Shown: positions 10,096 to 21,963, counted from the stretch's first letter. The stretch: DNA of 64,000 nucleotides from Ottowia flava (GCF_042680565.1 NZ_JBHUEJ010000027.1:1-64000), one strand, 5' to 3'. Translations and numbers: made by a program. Notes: generated by a model from the letters alone, not told the origin.

Positions 10096-11547
10096 TTACT
10101 GGAAGCGCACCACGAAGTGCGCTCCCGGCCGGGCCTGGCCAGGGCGGGTGTCGAGCACGGTGACGGTGGCGCCGTGCTGCTCGGCGATCTCGCGCACGAT
10201 CGGCAGGCCCAGGCCGGTGCCGTCGACGTTGGTGCCCAGCGCGCGGTAGAAAGGCTGGAACACCAGTTCGCGGTCGGACTCGGCCACGCCGGGGCCGTTG
10301 TCTTCCACTTCGATCGACAGGCCGCCCCCGGGCGGCGCCACGCGCAGGCGCACGGTCACCTCGGCGGTCGCGCCTTCGCTGCCGCCGGGCGCGTAGTGCA
10401 GCGCGTTGTCGACCAGGTTGCGCACCATTTCCTTGAGCAGCACCGGGTTGCCGGTGCGCAGCAGGTGCGGCGCGCCGGGCTCGGGCCCGTCGTAGCCGAG
10501 GTCGACGCGGCGTTCCAGCGCGGCGGGCACGGCTTCGCGCACGACCTCGATCACCAGCGCGGCCAGGTCGACCGGCTGCTGGGCCAGCGCGGCGTTGCCG
10601 GCTTCGGCGCGGGCCAGCGCCAGCAGCTGGTTGACGGTGTGCGTGGCGCGCACGCTGGCGTGGCCGATCTGCAGCAGCGACTGCTTGAGCTCGCCCTCGC
10701 TGGCGCCCTCGCGCAGCGCCAGTTCGGACTGCATGCGCAGACCCGCCAGCGGCGTTTTCAGCTGGTGTGCGGCGTCGGCCAGAAAGCGCTTTTGCGTGGC
10801 AACGGATTCCTTCAGCCGCGTCAGCAGGTCGTTGACCGAGTCGACCAGCGGGCTGACCTCCTGTGGAACGGCGCTGTCGTCCAGCCGGCTCAGGTCGTCG
10901 GGGCGGCGCGCGCGGATGCGCTGCTCCAGCTGCGACAGCGGCTTGATGCCGCGCACCAGCGCCAACCACACCAGCAGCACCGCCAGCGGCAGGATGGCGA
11001 ACTGCGGCAGCATCACGCCCTTGATGATCTCGGTGGCCAGCACGCTGCGCTTTTCGCGCGTTTCGGCCACCTGCACCAGCGCGTGCTGGCGCCCCTCGTC
11101 CACCGGCACCCACAGGTAGGCCACGCGCACCGGCAAGCCGTGGAATTCGGTGTCGCGCAGCTGGGGCTCGTCCAGCGCGCGCGCGGCGTCGGCGCTGTCG
11201 CCGAGGTCGGGCGGGGGCGGCGCGGGCAGGTCGCGCTCGCCCGACAGGTACTGGCCGGCGGCGTCGCGCACCTGGTAATACACGTCGTCCGAATCGTCGG
11301 CGCGCAGCAGTTCGCTGGCCGGCTGCGGCAGCACGAAGCGCACGCGCGCCTTCGGGCCGACCTGGATGAACTGCGCCAGCGCCTGCACGTTGTAGACCAG
11401 CGCGCGGTCAAACGGCTTGTTGGCCAGGTTCTGCGCCACCAGCCAGGTCAGCGCCAGGCTGATCGGCCACAGCAGCAGCAGCGGTGTGAGCATCCAGTCC
11501 AGGATTTCCCCGAACAAGGACCGCTGCGAGCGCTGGAAGATTTTCAC
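10096..11547 (-). CDS. Two-component sensor histidine kinase, TctE-like
   Basis: This inner-membrane kinase has 483 residues. TM1 (about 20-40) and TM2 (about 180-200) flank a periplasmic domain of the 2CSK_N type. The dimerisation helix carries H261 in FLADAAHQLKTPL, followed by the N box NLVDNALHYA, G1 EDNGPGV and G2 GTGLGLPIV. It partners with the response regulator immediately upstream. The annotated start is a GTG at 11547 without a Shine-Dalgarno site, directly at the edge of a repeat, so the exact N-terminus is uncertain. TctE-type kinases often control tricarboxylate uptake, but no such transporter is in the window, so the signal is unknown. Confidence 0.92.
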   Translation of the reverse strand: MKIFQRSQRSLFGEILDWMLTPLLLLWPISLALTWLVAQNLANKPFDRALVYNVQALAQFIQVGPKARVRFVLPQPASELLRADDSDDVYYQVRDAAGQYLSGERDLPAPPPPDLGDSADAARALDEPQLRDTEFHGLPVRVAYLWVPVDEGRQHALVQVAETREKRSVLATEIIKGVMLPQFAILPLAVLLVWLALVRGIKPLSQLEQRIRARRPDDLSRLDDSAVPQEVSPLVDSVNDLLTRLKESVATQKRFLADAAHQLKTPLAGLRMQSELALREGASEGELKQSLLQIGHASVRATHTVNQLLALARAEAGNAALAQQPVDLAALVIEVVREAVPAALERRVDLGYDGPEPGAPHLLRTGNPVLLKEMVRNLVDNALHYAPGGSEGATAEVTVRLRVAPPGGGLSIEVEDNGPGVAESDRELVFQPFYRALGTNVDGTGLGLPIVREIAEQHGATVTVLDTRPGQARPGAHFVVRFQ

Positions 11548-11548
11548 G

Positions 11549-11615
11549 TGCTACAAACAACGTAGCTAGTCGCGCAGATGGTTGTAGCGCGACAGCCCTG
11601 TTTTGTTTAAAAAAA

Positions 11616-11620
<5 letters not shown>
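11549..11620 (-). repeat. Family A repeat filling the regulator-kinase junction
   Basis: Read on the minus strand it starts at the regulator stop codon (TGATTTTTTTAAAC). It continues through GGGCTGTCGCGCTAC, GCGCGACTAGCTACG and GTAGCA, and ends next to the kinase GTG. It occupies the whole intercistronic gap. Confidence 0.8.
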
Positions 11621-12290
<670 letters not shown>

Positions 12291-12456
12291 GGTTGTCTCC
12301 TGAAGGCTGGCGCTGTTCGCACGGACGCGCCTTGACAATCCATTCTAGGGTGCCCAGGGCAGGCTCGGAGCGATGCGGTGCGGTATCGCTTAGGAAGCGT
12401 TCAAGGGCGCCACGGACGTATGGCGCCCTCAGCCGGGGCGGCGGGCACGCGCGGGC

Positions 12457-13065
12457 TCAGAGCTGACCCGCCCGAGGGGCCGTTCTCGCGCCCGCCCGCA
12501 GGCGAGGCCACGGGTTGGTGGCGCCGTCGTCGCCATAGATGCCGTAGTGCAGGTGCGGCGGCGTGCCTCGCGCATTGCCCGTGTCGCCCACCGTGCCCAG
12601 CGGCGTGCCGGGGTGCACGACGTCGCCGGCGGTCAAGCCCGGGGCCCAGTCGTCCAGGTGCGCGTAGTAGTGGCGCTCGCGGCCCGGCCCCAGCACCCAG
12701 ACCTGGCGTCCGCCGATGCCGCTTTCGCGCACACGCACCACCAGGCCACGGGTGCTGCTGACGACCGGAGTGCTCCGCGCTGCGAAGATGTCCACGCCCT
12801 CATGACGTCGCCCGCCCGCGCGCGCGCCGCCCCATGTGTCGGCGATGGCGCGCGCTGCCACACCTTGCACCGGCACCGGCAAGGCGGTGGGTGCCGGCAT
12901 GCGGCTCAGCTGCCACAGGGTGCCCGGGCGCTCCATCAGCGGCTGTTCCCACAGCCACGCGCCGCTCCAGTAGGCGAGCAGCAGCAAGATCAAAAAGTAG
13001 AGCACGCCGCGCAGTACCCGCACGGATGAAACTCGGTTCTGGCGATGATTTCGGTGGCTGACCAT
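12457..13065 (-). CDS. M23-family metallopeptidase, membrane anchored
   Basis: The predicted product has 202 residues, with one N-terminal membrane segment (about 17-37) and a LytM domain. The zinc-site motifs are HEGVDIF, HYYAHLD and HLHYGIY. Such enzymes cut peptidoglycan cross-links or activate amidases. The sequence PVQGVAARAIADTWGGARAGGRRHEGVDI is shared in layout with the second M23 gene at 35738, so the two may be distant paralogues. The start at 13065 (MVSHRNH) is chosen to place the membrane helix at the N-terminus. A longer frame begins at 13140. The last residues RAGARTAPRAGQL look low-complexity. Confidence 0.85.
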   Translation of the reverse strand: MVSHRNHRQNRVSSVRVLRGVLYFLILLLLAYWSGAWLWEQPLMERPGTLWQLSRMPAPTALPVPVQGVAARAIADTWGGARAGGRRHEGVDIFAARSTPVVSSTRGLVVRVRESGIGGRQVWVLGPGRERHYYAHLDDWAPGLTAGDVVHPGTPLGTVGDTGNARGTPPHLHYGIYGDDGATNPWPRLRAGARTAPRAGQL

Positions 13066-13136
13066 GCCCGTTGGGTGGCGCCCGATGGATGGAGGTTCCC
13101 GCGCGCCGACGCTTCCGGTGCTCGCTGCGCCCCCAT

Positions 13137-13631
13137 TCACGCGCCGCCAGCGTAGGCCTCCAGCCCGAGCGTCACCACGGTGGCCACGTCGTCACCGACG
13201 CGTTCACGGAATTCCTGCTCGGCCTGCGCCACCGCCTTTTCAAACGCACGCAACCACAGCAAACCCGCTTCGGTGAAGCACACCAGCCGCGCGCGGGCGT
13301 CCAGCGGGTCGGGCTCGCGCGTGACCAGGCCCCAGGCCTCGCACTGGTCGACCAGGCTGGCCATCGATTGCTTGGTCATGCCCGCGGTCTGCGCCAGCGT
13401 GGTCAGGCGGTCGCCCTGCAGAGGCAAGTGCCGCGTGATGTGGATGTGCGCCGCGCTGACCTGGTCGCGCGCCGCCAGGTTGGACAGGGCCAGCGGCACC
13501 TCGACGTCGCGCGCCATCAGTTGCAGCACGCGCTCGTCGAACTGGCGCATGGCCTGCCCGAGCAGGCGGCCCAGATGCGTCTGACGCCAGGCGTCGTGCG
13601 GCGGCGTGATAGGGGCGAGGCGGTCGGTCAT
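13137..13631 (-). CDS. MarR-family transcriptional regulator
   Basis: The product has 164 residues with a central winged helix-turn-helix: LTTLAQTAGMTKQSMASLVDQCEAWGLVTREPDPLDARARLVCFTE is split here as recognition helix (MTKQSMASLVDQ) and wing (REPDPLDARARL). Such proteins form dimers and usually repress adjacent genes or sense phenolic ligands. The gene is divergent from recA across 166 bases. No obvious palindromic operator other than the SOS box was seen. The target is unknown. Confidence 0.9.
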   Translation of the reverse strand: MTDRLAPITPPHDAWRQTHLGRLLGQAMRQFDERVLQLMARDVEVPLALSNLAARDQVSAAHIHITRHLPLQGDRLTTLAQTAGMTKQSMASLVDQCEAWGLVTREPDPLDARARLVCFTEAGLLWLRAFEKAVAQAEQEFRERVGDDVATVVTLGLEAYAGGA

Positions 13632-13713
13632 GGAGCGTGGATAAAGACGGGCGCCAGATTGTCAGCCAAACTGACCAAATATTGCTGTCCAACGAAGCTA
13701 TTCCCGCCTAGAC

Positions 13714-13733
13714 TACTGTTCAGACGTACAGAC
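13714..13733 (+). promoter_or_regulatory. LexA (SOS) box upstream of recA
   Basis: The sequence CTGT-N8-ACAG at 13716-13731, flanked by TA on the left, matches the beta/gammaproteobacterial LexA consensus. It lies 65 bases upstream of the recA start, in the likely promoter (a weak -10 such as TAGACT sits just before it). It would give DNA-damage induction of recA. Confidence 0.88.
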
Positions 13734-13797
13734 TGTGAATCATCCCAGTCACTTGAAACCAAAGAGAGCAATGGCCACCAGCAAAAGGAACCTTCCC

Positions 13798-14877
<1,080 letters not shown>

Positions 14878-14935
14878 GTCGGGTCATTGAAGGTCAAAAT
14901 GCCTTCTGACGCTGACTGGGGTTGCGCGAGGAGCT

Positions 14936-15496
14936 ATGAAATCGGGGGCGAATACGATGGCGAGCAGCCCGGCGAGCGACGCCGCCAAGCGCCCCGGCGC
15001 GGCGCGATCGCTGTCCCTCAAAGGCCGCGCGCTGCGCTACCTGTCGGCGCGCGAGCATTCGCGGGCCGAGCTGCAGACCAAGCTGGCGCGCTACGCCGCA
15101 GAAGCGGGTGAAGACGCGCAGGCGGTGGCGCGGGTGCTGGACGAGCTGACGGCCAAGGGTTTCATCAGCGAAGCGCGCGTGGCCGAATCGGTGGTCCACC
15201 GGCGCGCCGGCCGGCTGGGCAACGCACGGGTCCTGCAGGAGCTGCGCGCCAAGGGCTTGCCCGACGACATTGTTCAAGGCGCGGCCGAGCAACTGCGCGC
15301 GACCGAGGACGAGCGCGCCTACGCCGTCTGGGCGCGCAAGTTCGGGCGCCCGCCCGCCGACCTGGCCGAGCGCGCACGCCAGATGCGCTTTCTGGCGGGA
15401 CGGGGGTTTTCCGGCGCCAGCGTGGCACGCGTGATGCGCACGGCAACTCGGGGCGCAGACGAGCGCAGCGATCCGTTCGCCGCCGACCTGGAATAG
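14936..15496 (+). CDS. recX: Regulatory protein RecX
   Basis: RecX binds RecA filaments and inhibits their extension. The product has 186 residues built of three-helix repeats. RALRYLSAREHSRAELQTKL and VLDELTAKGFISEARVAESV are typical RecX signatures. The start at 14936 has GAGGAG two bases upstream, close but usable. MASSPAS at 14957 is the alternative start. No SOS box lies between recA and recX, so co-transcription with recA is likely. Confidence 0.92.
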   Translation: MKSGANTMASSPASDAAKRPGAARSLSLKGRALRYLSAREHSRAELQTKLARYAAEAGEDAQAVARVLDELTAKGFISEARVAESVVHRRAGRLGNARVLQELRAKGLPDDIVQGAAEQLRATEDERAYAVWARKFGRPPADLAERARQMRFLAGRGFSGASVARVMRTATRGADERSDPFAADLE

Positions 15497-15545
15497 CCCG
15501 GTTGCGTGTTGTGCGGAAGCAATGGCGCGGGAGCCCCGTGCTGCG

Positions 15546-16100
15546 TCAGACAGCCTGGCCGCTTTGCTCCACCTCGGTGTAAAGCGCGCTCAGCAGGCCC
15601 ATCACCTTGATGGAGTGGCGTGGGTACTCGCCCTGGCGCAGCAACTGCATGGCTTCGGACGATTTGTCCTCGTCGTGCAACTGAATCACGCGGCCGGCCG
15701 CCAGGTGGAACATGCCGTGGGCCACTTTCAGTTCGCCGAAAGAGGGCAGGTGGCCGAATTTGACGCCCGCTTCGCCGTTGATCCATCTGCCCAGGACGCA
15801 TTGGTCGTCCCGGCAGATGGCGCGGTAATCCAGCTTTTCGCTGGATTCGTTGCGCACATAGATGGACAGCCGGGTTTTCCATTGCTGGTGTGCATGGATG
15901 GCCGAGACGAAATCCAGTCCGCCCGCCACCATGCTGCGCCCGTTGGCATCCACGGCAGGGGCAGCATGGTCTGCCTTGGCGGTGTCGACGGTCGGCAGGG
16001 GCCGAGTTTCGGCGGGGGGCGCCGAGCGCGCGCGTTGCGGTGGCGGCGTGGGCGACGTGGCGTGTGATGATTGACCCGTAATCCAGCTCAGGATGCCCAT
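15546..16100 (-). CDS. Stand-alone CZB-domain zinc-binding protein
   Basis: The product has 184 residues. After a short N-terminus MGILSWITG and an Ala/Pro linker, a CZB (chemoreceptor zinc-binding) domain covers about 75-180. Candidate zinc ligands are the histidine in SAIHAHQQW, the cysteine of DDQCVLGRW and histidines in VAHGMFHLA. CZB domains usually sit at the C-terminus of chemoreceptors or diguanylate cyclases and sense zinc or hypochlorite. Here no receptor or output domain is attached, and no chemotaxis gene is in the window. The ATG at 16100 has AGGAGGAGA upstream, a very strong Shine-Dalgarno site. It is convergent with recX. Confidence 0.85.
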   Translation of the reverse strand: MGILSWITGQSSHATSPTPPPQRARSAPPAETRPLPTVDTAKADHAAPAVDANGRSMVAGGLDFVSAIHAHQQWKTRLSIYVRNESSEKLDYRAICRDDQCVLGRWINGEAGVKFGHLPSFGELKVAHGMFHLAAGRVIQLHDEDKSSEAMQLLRQGEYPRHSIKVMGLLSALYTEVEQSGQAV

Positions 16101-16344
16101 GGTGTCTCCTCCTCGCGGTGTGCGAGATCGAAGCCTCCGACAAGGTTTGGCGCGCGGCATGCGTGGTTTCACTTAGAAATATTACGCTCCGATGTATAAA
16201 AAAGTCACAAATTGTGTCGCTTTCAACAGCAAACGGCGTTGGCATGCCCCTGTGAGTGACTAAGCTATAAGACATAGAAACGGCACCATGTACACCCACC
16301 GTTCGAGTGGAGCACGGCGCCGAGACTGCCAGGGAGGCAGAGAA

Positions 16345-16959
16345 ATGTCAGATGGGGTGTATTTGCTGACCCCGCAGGGGCGTAAGGCCCACGCGGGGGA
16401 GACGTCGGGCGTGCCGCCGCAGCTGCGACCGCTGCTGGCGCTGATCGACGGCAGGCGCACGCGCGGGGAGTTGCTGGCGATTTGTGGACGCTCCGCGGTC
16501 AGTGCGGGCGGGCTTCGCTGGCTGACCTCGGCCGGCTTCACTCAGCGCGTGCCGCGAGCCGCCGTGGCGTGCGGGGCACTACCGGATGGCGTGACCGGCA
16601 GCCTCCACAGCCATCCGTCGCCCAACGAAGTCGCCGCCCCACGCAGAGCGCCGCCCGCCAGCACGTTGCGCGGCGAGGCCGCGCCGACGGTGCCCCCTGA
16701 ACGCAGCGGGCCTGCCTCTGATGCGAGCCTGCTGCCCATGCAGGCATCGCTGTCGGCTTACCTCCACGACGCCATCCAGCGCCATCTGGGCGACGATGGC
16801 GGGGCCTTTCTGAGGCGGGTGCAGCGGGCGCAGTCGCTGAGCGACCTGCTGGCCTGCCTCCATCCCTTGATTGACGCGGTCCTGCAAGCCGCAGGGCCGC
16901 ACGCTGCGGCCGATTTGGCCGATGGCGCTGCCGGCATCCTTCAGCCACGTTACCGCTGA
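16345..16959 (+). CDS. Hypothetical protein
   Basis: The product has 204 residues and I do not recognise its family. The N-terminal half resembles a small winged-helix-like module (VYLLTPQGRKAHAG, LRPLLALIDGRRTRGELL, GLRWLTSAGFTQ). An Ala/Pro/Ser-rich linker (about 75-125) separates it from an alpha-helical C-terminal half (SLSAYLHDAIQRHLGDDGG). No signal peptide is seen. GGGAGG lies about ten bases before the ATG at 16345; the reading frame is open from 16288. It is divergent from the CZB gene, with 244 bases between the starts, and may be co-regulated with it. Confidence 0.7.
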   Translation: MSDGVYLLTPQGRKAHAGETSGVPPQLRPLLALIDGRRTRGELLAICGRSAVSAGGLRWLTSAGFTQRVPRAAVACGALPDGVTGSLHSHPSPNEVAAPRRAPPASTLRGEAAPTVPPERSGPASDASLLPMQASLSAYLHDAIQRHLGDDGGAFLRRVQRAQSLSDLLACLHPLIDAVLQAAGPHAAADLADGAAGILQPRYR

Positions 16960-17003
16960 AGTTCGGGAGTGCTGCCAACGCCCACCCAGCCTGGTCGCGC
17001 AAA

Positions 17004-17068
17004 TTTCAGGTCGTATCGTTGATGGACCATACAACCACCGGCGCAATCAGCTATCGAAATAATAGTGA
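17004..17068 (+). repeat. Family A repeat 3' of the 16345 gene
   Basis: It shows TTTCAGGTCGTAT, CATACAACCACC, GGCGCAATCAGCTATCG and ATAATAGTGA, in the same orientation as the gene upstream. Confidence 0.75.
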
Positions 17069-17096
17069 AAATCGGACGACGAGGTCGCCCGCGCGC

Positions 17097-18008
17097 TCAC
17101 AGGCCCAACATCAGGCGCAGGTTCTGCACGGCAGCGCCGCTGGCGCCCTTGCCCAGGTTGTCGAGTCGCGCCACGGCAACGGCCTGCTGCGCTTCGGTGT
17201 TGCCGAACACGCGGATCTCCAGCTGGTTGGTGTCCTTCAGGGCGACGGCATCCAGCTTGCCCGACTCGGGCGTGGGCTCCACGCTCACCGCTTCCGCGCC
17301 AGCGTAGTGCGCACGGTAGACCTCCAGCAACCGCTCGGCGTTGGGCTGACCCGGCAGCGTGTCCAGATGCAGCGGCAGCTCGACCAGCATGCCCTGGTCG
17401 AAATTGCCCACCGCCGGGATGAAGATCGGGCGACGCGTCACGCGGCCAAAGCGCATGATTTCCGGAATGTGCTTGTGCTGCAGACCCATCGCGTACAGCT
17501 CGTAGGCCGGCGCGTTGCCCGCTTCATAGGCCTCGATCATCTGACGGCCGCCGCCGGTGTAGCCGCTGACGGAGGGCAGGGCCACCGGATAGTCGGGCGG
17601 CAGCACGCCGGCGTCGACCAGCGGGCGCAGCAGAGCGATGGCGCCGGTGGCGTAGCAGCCCGGGTTGGCGACGCGGTCGGCTTTCTGTACGGCGGCGCGC
17701 TGGTCGGCCGACAGCTCGGGAAAGCCGTAGGTCCAGCCGTCGGCCACGCGGTGTGCGGTGCTGGCATCGATGATGCGCGGCCTGCGGCCCGGCAGGGCGT
17801 CGATCATGGCGACGGACTCGCGCGCCGCGTCGTCGTGCAGGCACAGGATGACCAGATCGACGGCGGCCATGATGTCGCGCTTGGCCTCCGGGTCCTTGCG
17901 GCGCGCGGGGTCGATGCTGACCACCTCGACGCCGGCCATGCCTTGCAGGCGGTCGCGGATCTGCAGACCGGTGGTACCGGCTTCGCCGTCGATGAAAACC
18001 TGGGCCAT
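17097..18008 (-). CDS. argC: N-acetyl-gamma-glutamyl-phosphate reductase, type 2
   Basis: The enzyme performs the NADPH-dependent third step of arginine synthesis. The product has 303 residues, the short type 2 form. The catalytic cysteine is C118 in NPGCYATG, and the cofactor region is GEAGTTGLQI near the N-terminus. Other conserved blocks are SVSGYTGGGRQM and HKHIPEI. It stands alone; no other arg genes are in the window. Confidence 0.96.
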   Translation of the reverse strand: MAQVFIDGEAGTTGLQIRDRLQGMAGVEVVSIDPARRKDPEAKRDIMAAVDLVILCLHDDAARESVAMIDALPGRRPRIIDASTAHRVADGWTYGFPELSADQRAAVQKADRVANPGCYATGAIALLRPLVDAGVLPPDYPVALPSVSGYTGGGRQMIEAYEAGNAPAYELYAMGLQHKHIPEIMRFGRVTRRPIFIPAVGNFDQGMLVELPLHLDTLPGQPNAERLLEVYRAHYAGAEAVSVEPTPESGKLDAVALKDTNQLEIRVFGNTEAQQAVAVARLDNLGKGASGAAVQNLRLMLGL

Positions 18009-18193
18009 GCGCGTGTTCTCTCCGCTTCAGTTAGGGTTGCGGCGTCAAGGCGCTGTCAGGCCAGGGCGCTCAAATTGGTGCATCGCACCATGATACATTC
18101 GTGGGCTTCAGATTGCATTCCATACGTTGAGCTGGCACTGGCTACTGCGCGGGGTCGGCCGATTCATCCATCACCCATCCCAAGAGGGGCTAC

Positions 18194-19354
<1,161 letters not shown>

Positions 19355-19361
19355 TGACTTT

Positions 19362-19387
19362 GGGGACAGATCTTCAGCTCTGTCCCT
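19362..19387 (+). other. Intercistronic hairpin between sucC and sucD
   Basis: GGGACAGA (19363-19370) pairs with TCTGTCCC (19379-19386) across an 8-base loop. No T-run follows, so it is more likely an mRNA stability or differential-expression element than a terminator. Confidence 0.6.
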
Positions 19388-19404
19388 GACTGACTAGGAC
19401 CATC

Positions 19405-20298
19405 ATGTCGATCTACATCAACAAAGACACGCGCGTCATCACCCAGGGCATCACGGGCAAGACCGGCCAGTTCCACACCGAGAAGTGCATCGAGTACGCG
19501 AACGGCAAGAATTGCTTCGTGGCAGGCGTGAACCCCAAGAAGGCCGGTGAGAAGATCTTCGACGTGCCGATCTTCGCCAGCGTCAAGGACGCCGCCAAGG
19601 AAACGGGCGCCACCGTGTCCGTGATCTATGTGCCGCCCGCAGGCGCTGCGGCTGCCATCTGGGAAGCTGTGGAAGCCGACCTGGATCTGGCCATCTGCAT
19701 CACAGAAGGCATTCCGGTGCGCGACATGCTGGAAGTGCGCAACAAGATGAAGGCCAAGGAAGCGGCCGGCGGCAAGAAAACCCTGCTGCTGGGCCCCAAC
19801 TGCCCCGGCCTGATCACCCCGGGTGAAATCAAGATCGGCATCATGCCCGGTCACATCCACATGCCGGGCCGCGTGGGCGTCGTGTCGCGCTCCGGCACGC
19901 TGACTTACGAAGCCGTGGCGCAGTTGACCGAGTTGGGCGTCGGCCAGTCGACCGCCGTCGGTATCGGTGGTGACCCGATCAACGGCCTGAAGCACATTGA
20001 CGTGATGAAGGCGTTCAACGACGACCCGAACACCGATGCCGTGATCATGATCGGCGAGATCGGCGGCCCCGACGAAGCCGAAGCCGCCATGTGGTGCAAG
20101 GATCACATGAAAAAGCCCGTGGTCGGCTTCATCGCCGGCGTGACGGCGCCTCCCGGCAAGCGCATGGGCCATGCCGGTGCACTGATTTCCGGTGGTGCCG
20201 ACACGGCCGATGCCAAGCTGGCGATCATGGAAGAGTGCGGCTTCAAGATCACGCGCAACCCGTCTGAAATGGGCAAGCTGCTGAAAGAACTGATCTGA
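19405..20298 (+). CDS. sucD: Succinate--CoA ligase, alpha subunit
   Basis: The product has 297 residues. The CoA-binding Rossmann domain begins MSIYINKDTRVI and has QGITGKTGQFH. The phosphohistidine loop is GKRMGHAGALISGG near residue 250. It forms the heteromeric enzyme with SucC in the cytoplasm. AGGACC precedes the ATG. Confidence 0.98.
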   Translation: MSIYINKDTRVITQGITGKTGQFHTEKCIEYANGKNCFVAGVNPKKAGEKIFDVPIFASVKDAAKETGATVSVIYVPPAGAAAAIWEAVEADLDLAICITEGIPVRDMLEVRNKMKAKEAAGGKKTLLLGPNCPGLITPGEIKIGIMPGHIHMPGRVGVVSRSGTLTYEAVAQLTELGVGQSTAVGIGGDPINGLKHIDVMKAFNDDPNTDAVIMIGEIGGPDEAEAAMWCKDHMKKPVVGFIAGVTAPPGKRMGHAGALISGGADTADAKLAIMEECGFKITRNPSEMGKLLKELI

Positions 20299-20335
20299 CC
20301 GTCGACGCGCCCCAAGAGGCGCGCAGCGCTTCATG

Positions 20336-20371
20336 GCCGGACACCCACAGGGTGATCCGGCGTTATTATTT
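20336..20371 (+). terminator. Possible terminator after sucD
   Basis: CCGGACACCC and GGGTGATCCGG form an imperfect stem, followed by CGTTATTATTTG. The T-rich tail is interrupted, so strength is uncertain. It lies in the leader of the TerC gene. Confidence 0.4.
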
Positions 20372-20404
20372 GAGCCTAGGAAGGCCTATCCCGAGAGAGA
20401 CAAC

Positions 20405-21115
20405 GTGGAAGAATTTCTGACTGCCCATTTCTGGCTGGCCGTCGGGCAGATCATCATGATCGACATCCTGCTGGGTGGCGACAACGCGGTGGTGATTGCA
20501 TTGGCTTGCCGGCGCCTGCCGCCCGCGCAGCGCACCAAGGGCATCATCTGGGGCACCGTCGGCGCGATCCTGCTGCGCGTGATCCTGATTGCGTTCGCGC
20601 TGGCCCTGCTGCAGATTCCCTTCCTGAAGCTCGTGGGTGCGCTGTTGCTGATCTGGATTGGCGTGAAGCTGATCGCGCCAGAAGACGACGACGACCATTC
20701 CAACATCGAGTCGAGCGACAAGCTGTGGGCCGCCGTGAAAACCGTCATCGTGGCCGACCTGGTGATGAGCGTGGACAACGTCATCGCCATCGCGGGCGCC
20801 GCGCAGGGTGCGGGCGAGCAGCATCAGTTGACCTTGGTCATTTTTGGCCTGCTGGTCAGCATTCCGATCATTGTCTGGGGCAGCACGCTGGTGCTGAAGC
20901 TGATGGACCGCTTCCCGATCATCATCCTGCTGGGCGGGATGCTGTTGGGGTGGATCGCCGGCACCATGGCCCACAGCGACCCTGCGGTGGCAGCCTATCT
21001 GCCGCAGGACCGTTCCTGGCACTACGCCATGGGCGTTGGTGGCGCGTTGCTGGTCTTGGCGATCGGCAAGTGGATTCAACGGCGCCGGGGCCCACCGCCG
21101 GAGGCGACGGCCTGA
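20405..21115 (+). CDS. TerC-family membrane protein, YjbE-like
   Basis: The product is an integral membrane protein of 236 residues with about seven helices. IDILLGGDNAVVIALA (about 16-31) and VADLVMSVDNVIAIAGAA (about 117-134) hold the paired acidic DN motifs typical of TerC/Alx transporters. A role in manganese or other metal export is inferred from the family. The start is a GTG at 20405 with GAGAGA upstream; the longer frame from 20333 reads through hairpin sequence. A paralogue with a manganese riboswitch is at 32974. No riboswitch signature was found here. Confidence 0.88.
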   Translation: MEEFLTAHFWLAVGQIIMIDILLGGDNAVVIALACRRLPPAQRTKGIIWGTVGAILLRVILIAFALALLQIPFLKLVGALLLIWIGVKLIAPEDDDDHSNIESSDKLWAAVKTVIVADLVMSVDNVIAIAGAAQGAGEQHQLTLVIFGLLVSIPIIVWGSTLVLKLMDRFPIIILLGGMLLGWIAGTMAHSDPAVAAYLPQDRSWHYAMGVGGALLVLAIGKWIQRRRGPPPEATA

Positions 21116-21147
21116 ACTTCGTCGGGCATTCCACCCATCCAGCCGGG

Positions 21148-21963
21148 ATGTCTGACCACGATCACCCGGCCCCGTCCATGGATTACGAGTACAGCAGCCT
21201 GTCCGACGTGGGGCGCCAGCGCGCCAACAACGAGGACGCGGTGCTGATCGACGCCGAACACGGCATCGTCGTCCTGGCCGACGGCATGGGCGGCTACAAC
21301 GCCGGTGAGGTCGCCAGCGCGTTGGCGGTCGATCTCATCGTGCGGGAATTGCGCCAATGGCTGAGCGTGTCAGGGCACCGCGCCAGCGCGCGCGACGTGC
21401 GACGCGCCATGGAAATCTGTGTCGATCTGGCCAACCGCCAGATTTTCGAGGCCGCTCACACCCACGCAGCGTACGCAGGCATGGGCACCACGCTCGTCAT
21501 GGCCGTGCTGCGCGGCGATACCCTGCTGGTAGGCCATGTGGGCGATTCGCGCCTTTACCGCTGGCGCGAGGGTACGCTCGAGCAGGTGACGCGCGACCAT
21601 TCGCTGCTGCAGGAACAACTGGATATCGGGCTCATCACGCCAGAAGAGGCCGAACATTCTGGCAACCGCAATCTTGTGACACGCGCGCTGGGCGTGGAAG
21701 ACACCGTGCTGCTGGATGTGCGCGAACTCACCGTGGTACCCGGCGATACCTTGCTGCTCTGCTCCGACGGCCTGAACGACATGTTGAGCGATGCCGAGAT
21801 TGCCGACATCGTGGGCGCTGGACTGACACTCGATGCCTGTGCGACGCGCCTCGTCGGGGAGGCCAACGAGCGTGGCGGCCGGGACAATGTCTCGGTTGCG
21901 TTGATCCGAGCACATGAAACGCCTAAAAAGTCCGGTGTCATCGCGAAATTGCTGAGAAAATAG
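21148..21963 (+). CDS. PP2C-family serine/threonine phosphatase
   Basis: The product has 271 residues. Metal-binding aspartates lie in NEDAVLID, VLADGMGG and GHVGDSRLYRW, with DGLNDML and GGRDNVSVALI in the C-terminal part. Such phosphatases reverse Hanks-type kinase phosphorylation. No kinase is in the window, but an FHA phosphothreonine-binding protein follows directly. The start at 21148 (MSDHDHP) is favoured; 21178 (MDYEYS) is possible. It lies 32 bases after the TerC stop. Confidence 0.93.
   Translation: MSDHDHPAPSMDYEYSSLSDVGRQRANNEDAVLIDAEHGIVVLADGMGGYNAGEVASALAVDLIVRELRQWLSVSGHRASARDVRRAMEICVDLANRQIFEAAHTHAAYAGMGTTLVMAVLRGDTLLVGHVGDSRLYRWREGTLEQVTRDHSLLQEQLDIGLITPEEAEHSGNRNLVTRALGVEDTVLLDVRELTVVPGDTLLLCSDGLNDMLSDAEIADIVGAGLTLDACATRLVGEANERGGRDNVSVALIRAHETPKKSGVIAKLLRK

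Noticed and set aside
20336..20404. yybP-ykoY riboswitch before the first TerC gene
   Set aside because: The leader is only about 100 bases after sucD and lacks the GGGGAGTAG hallmark.
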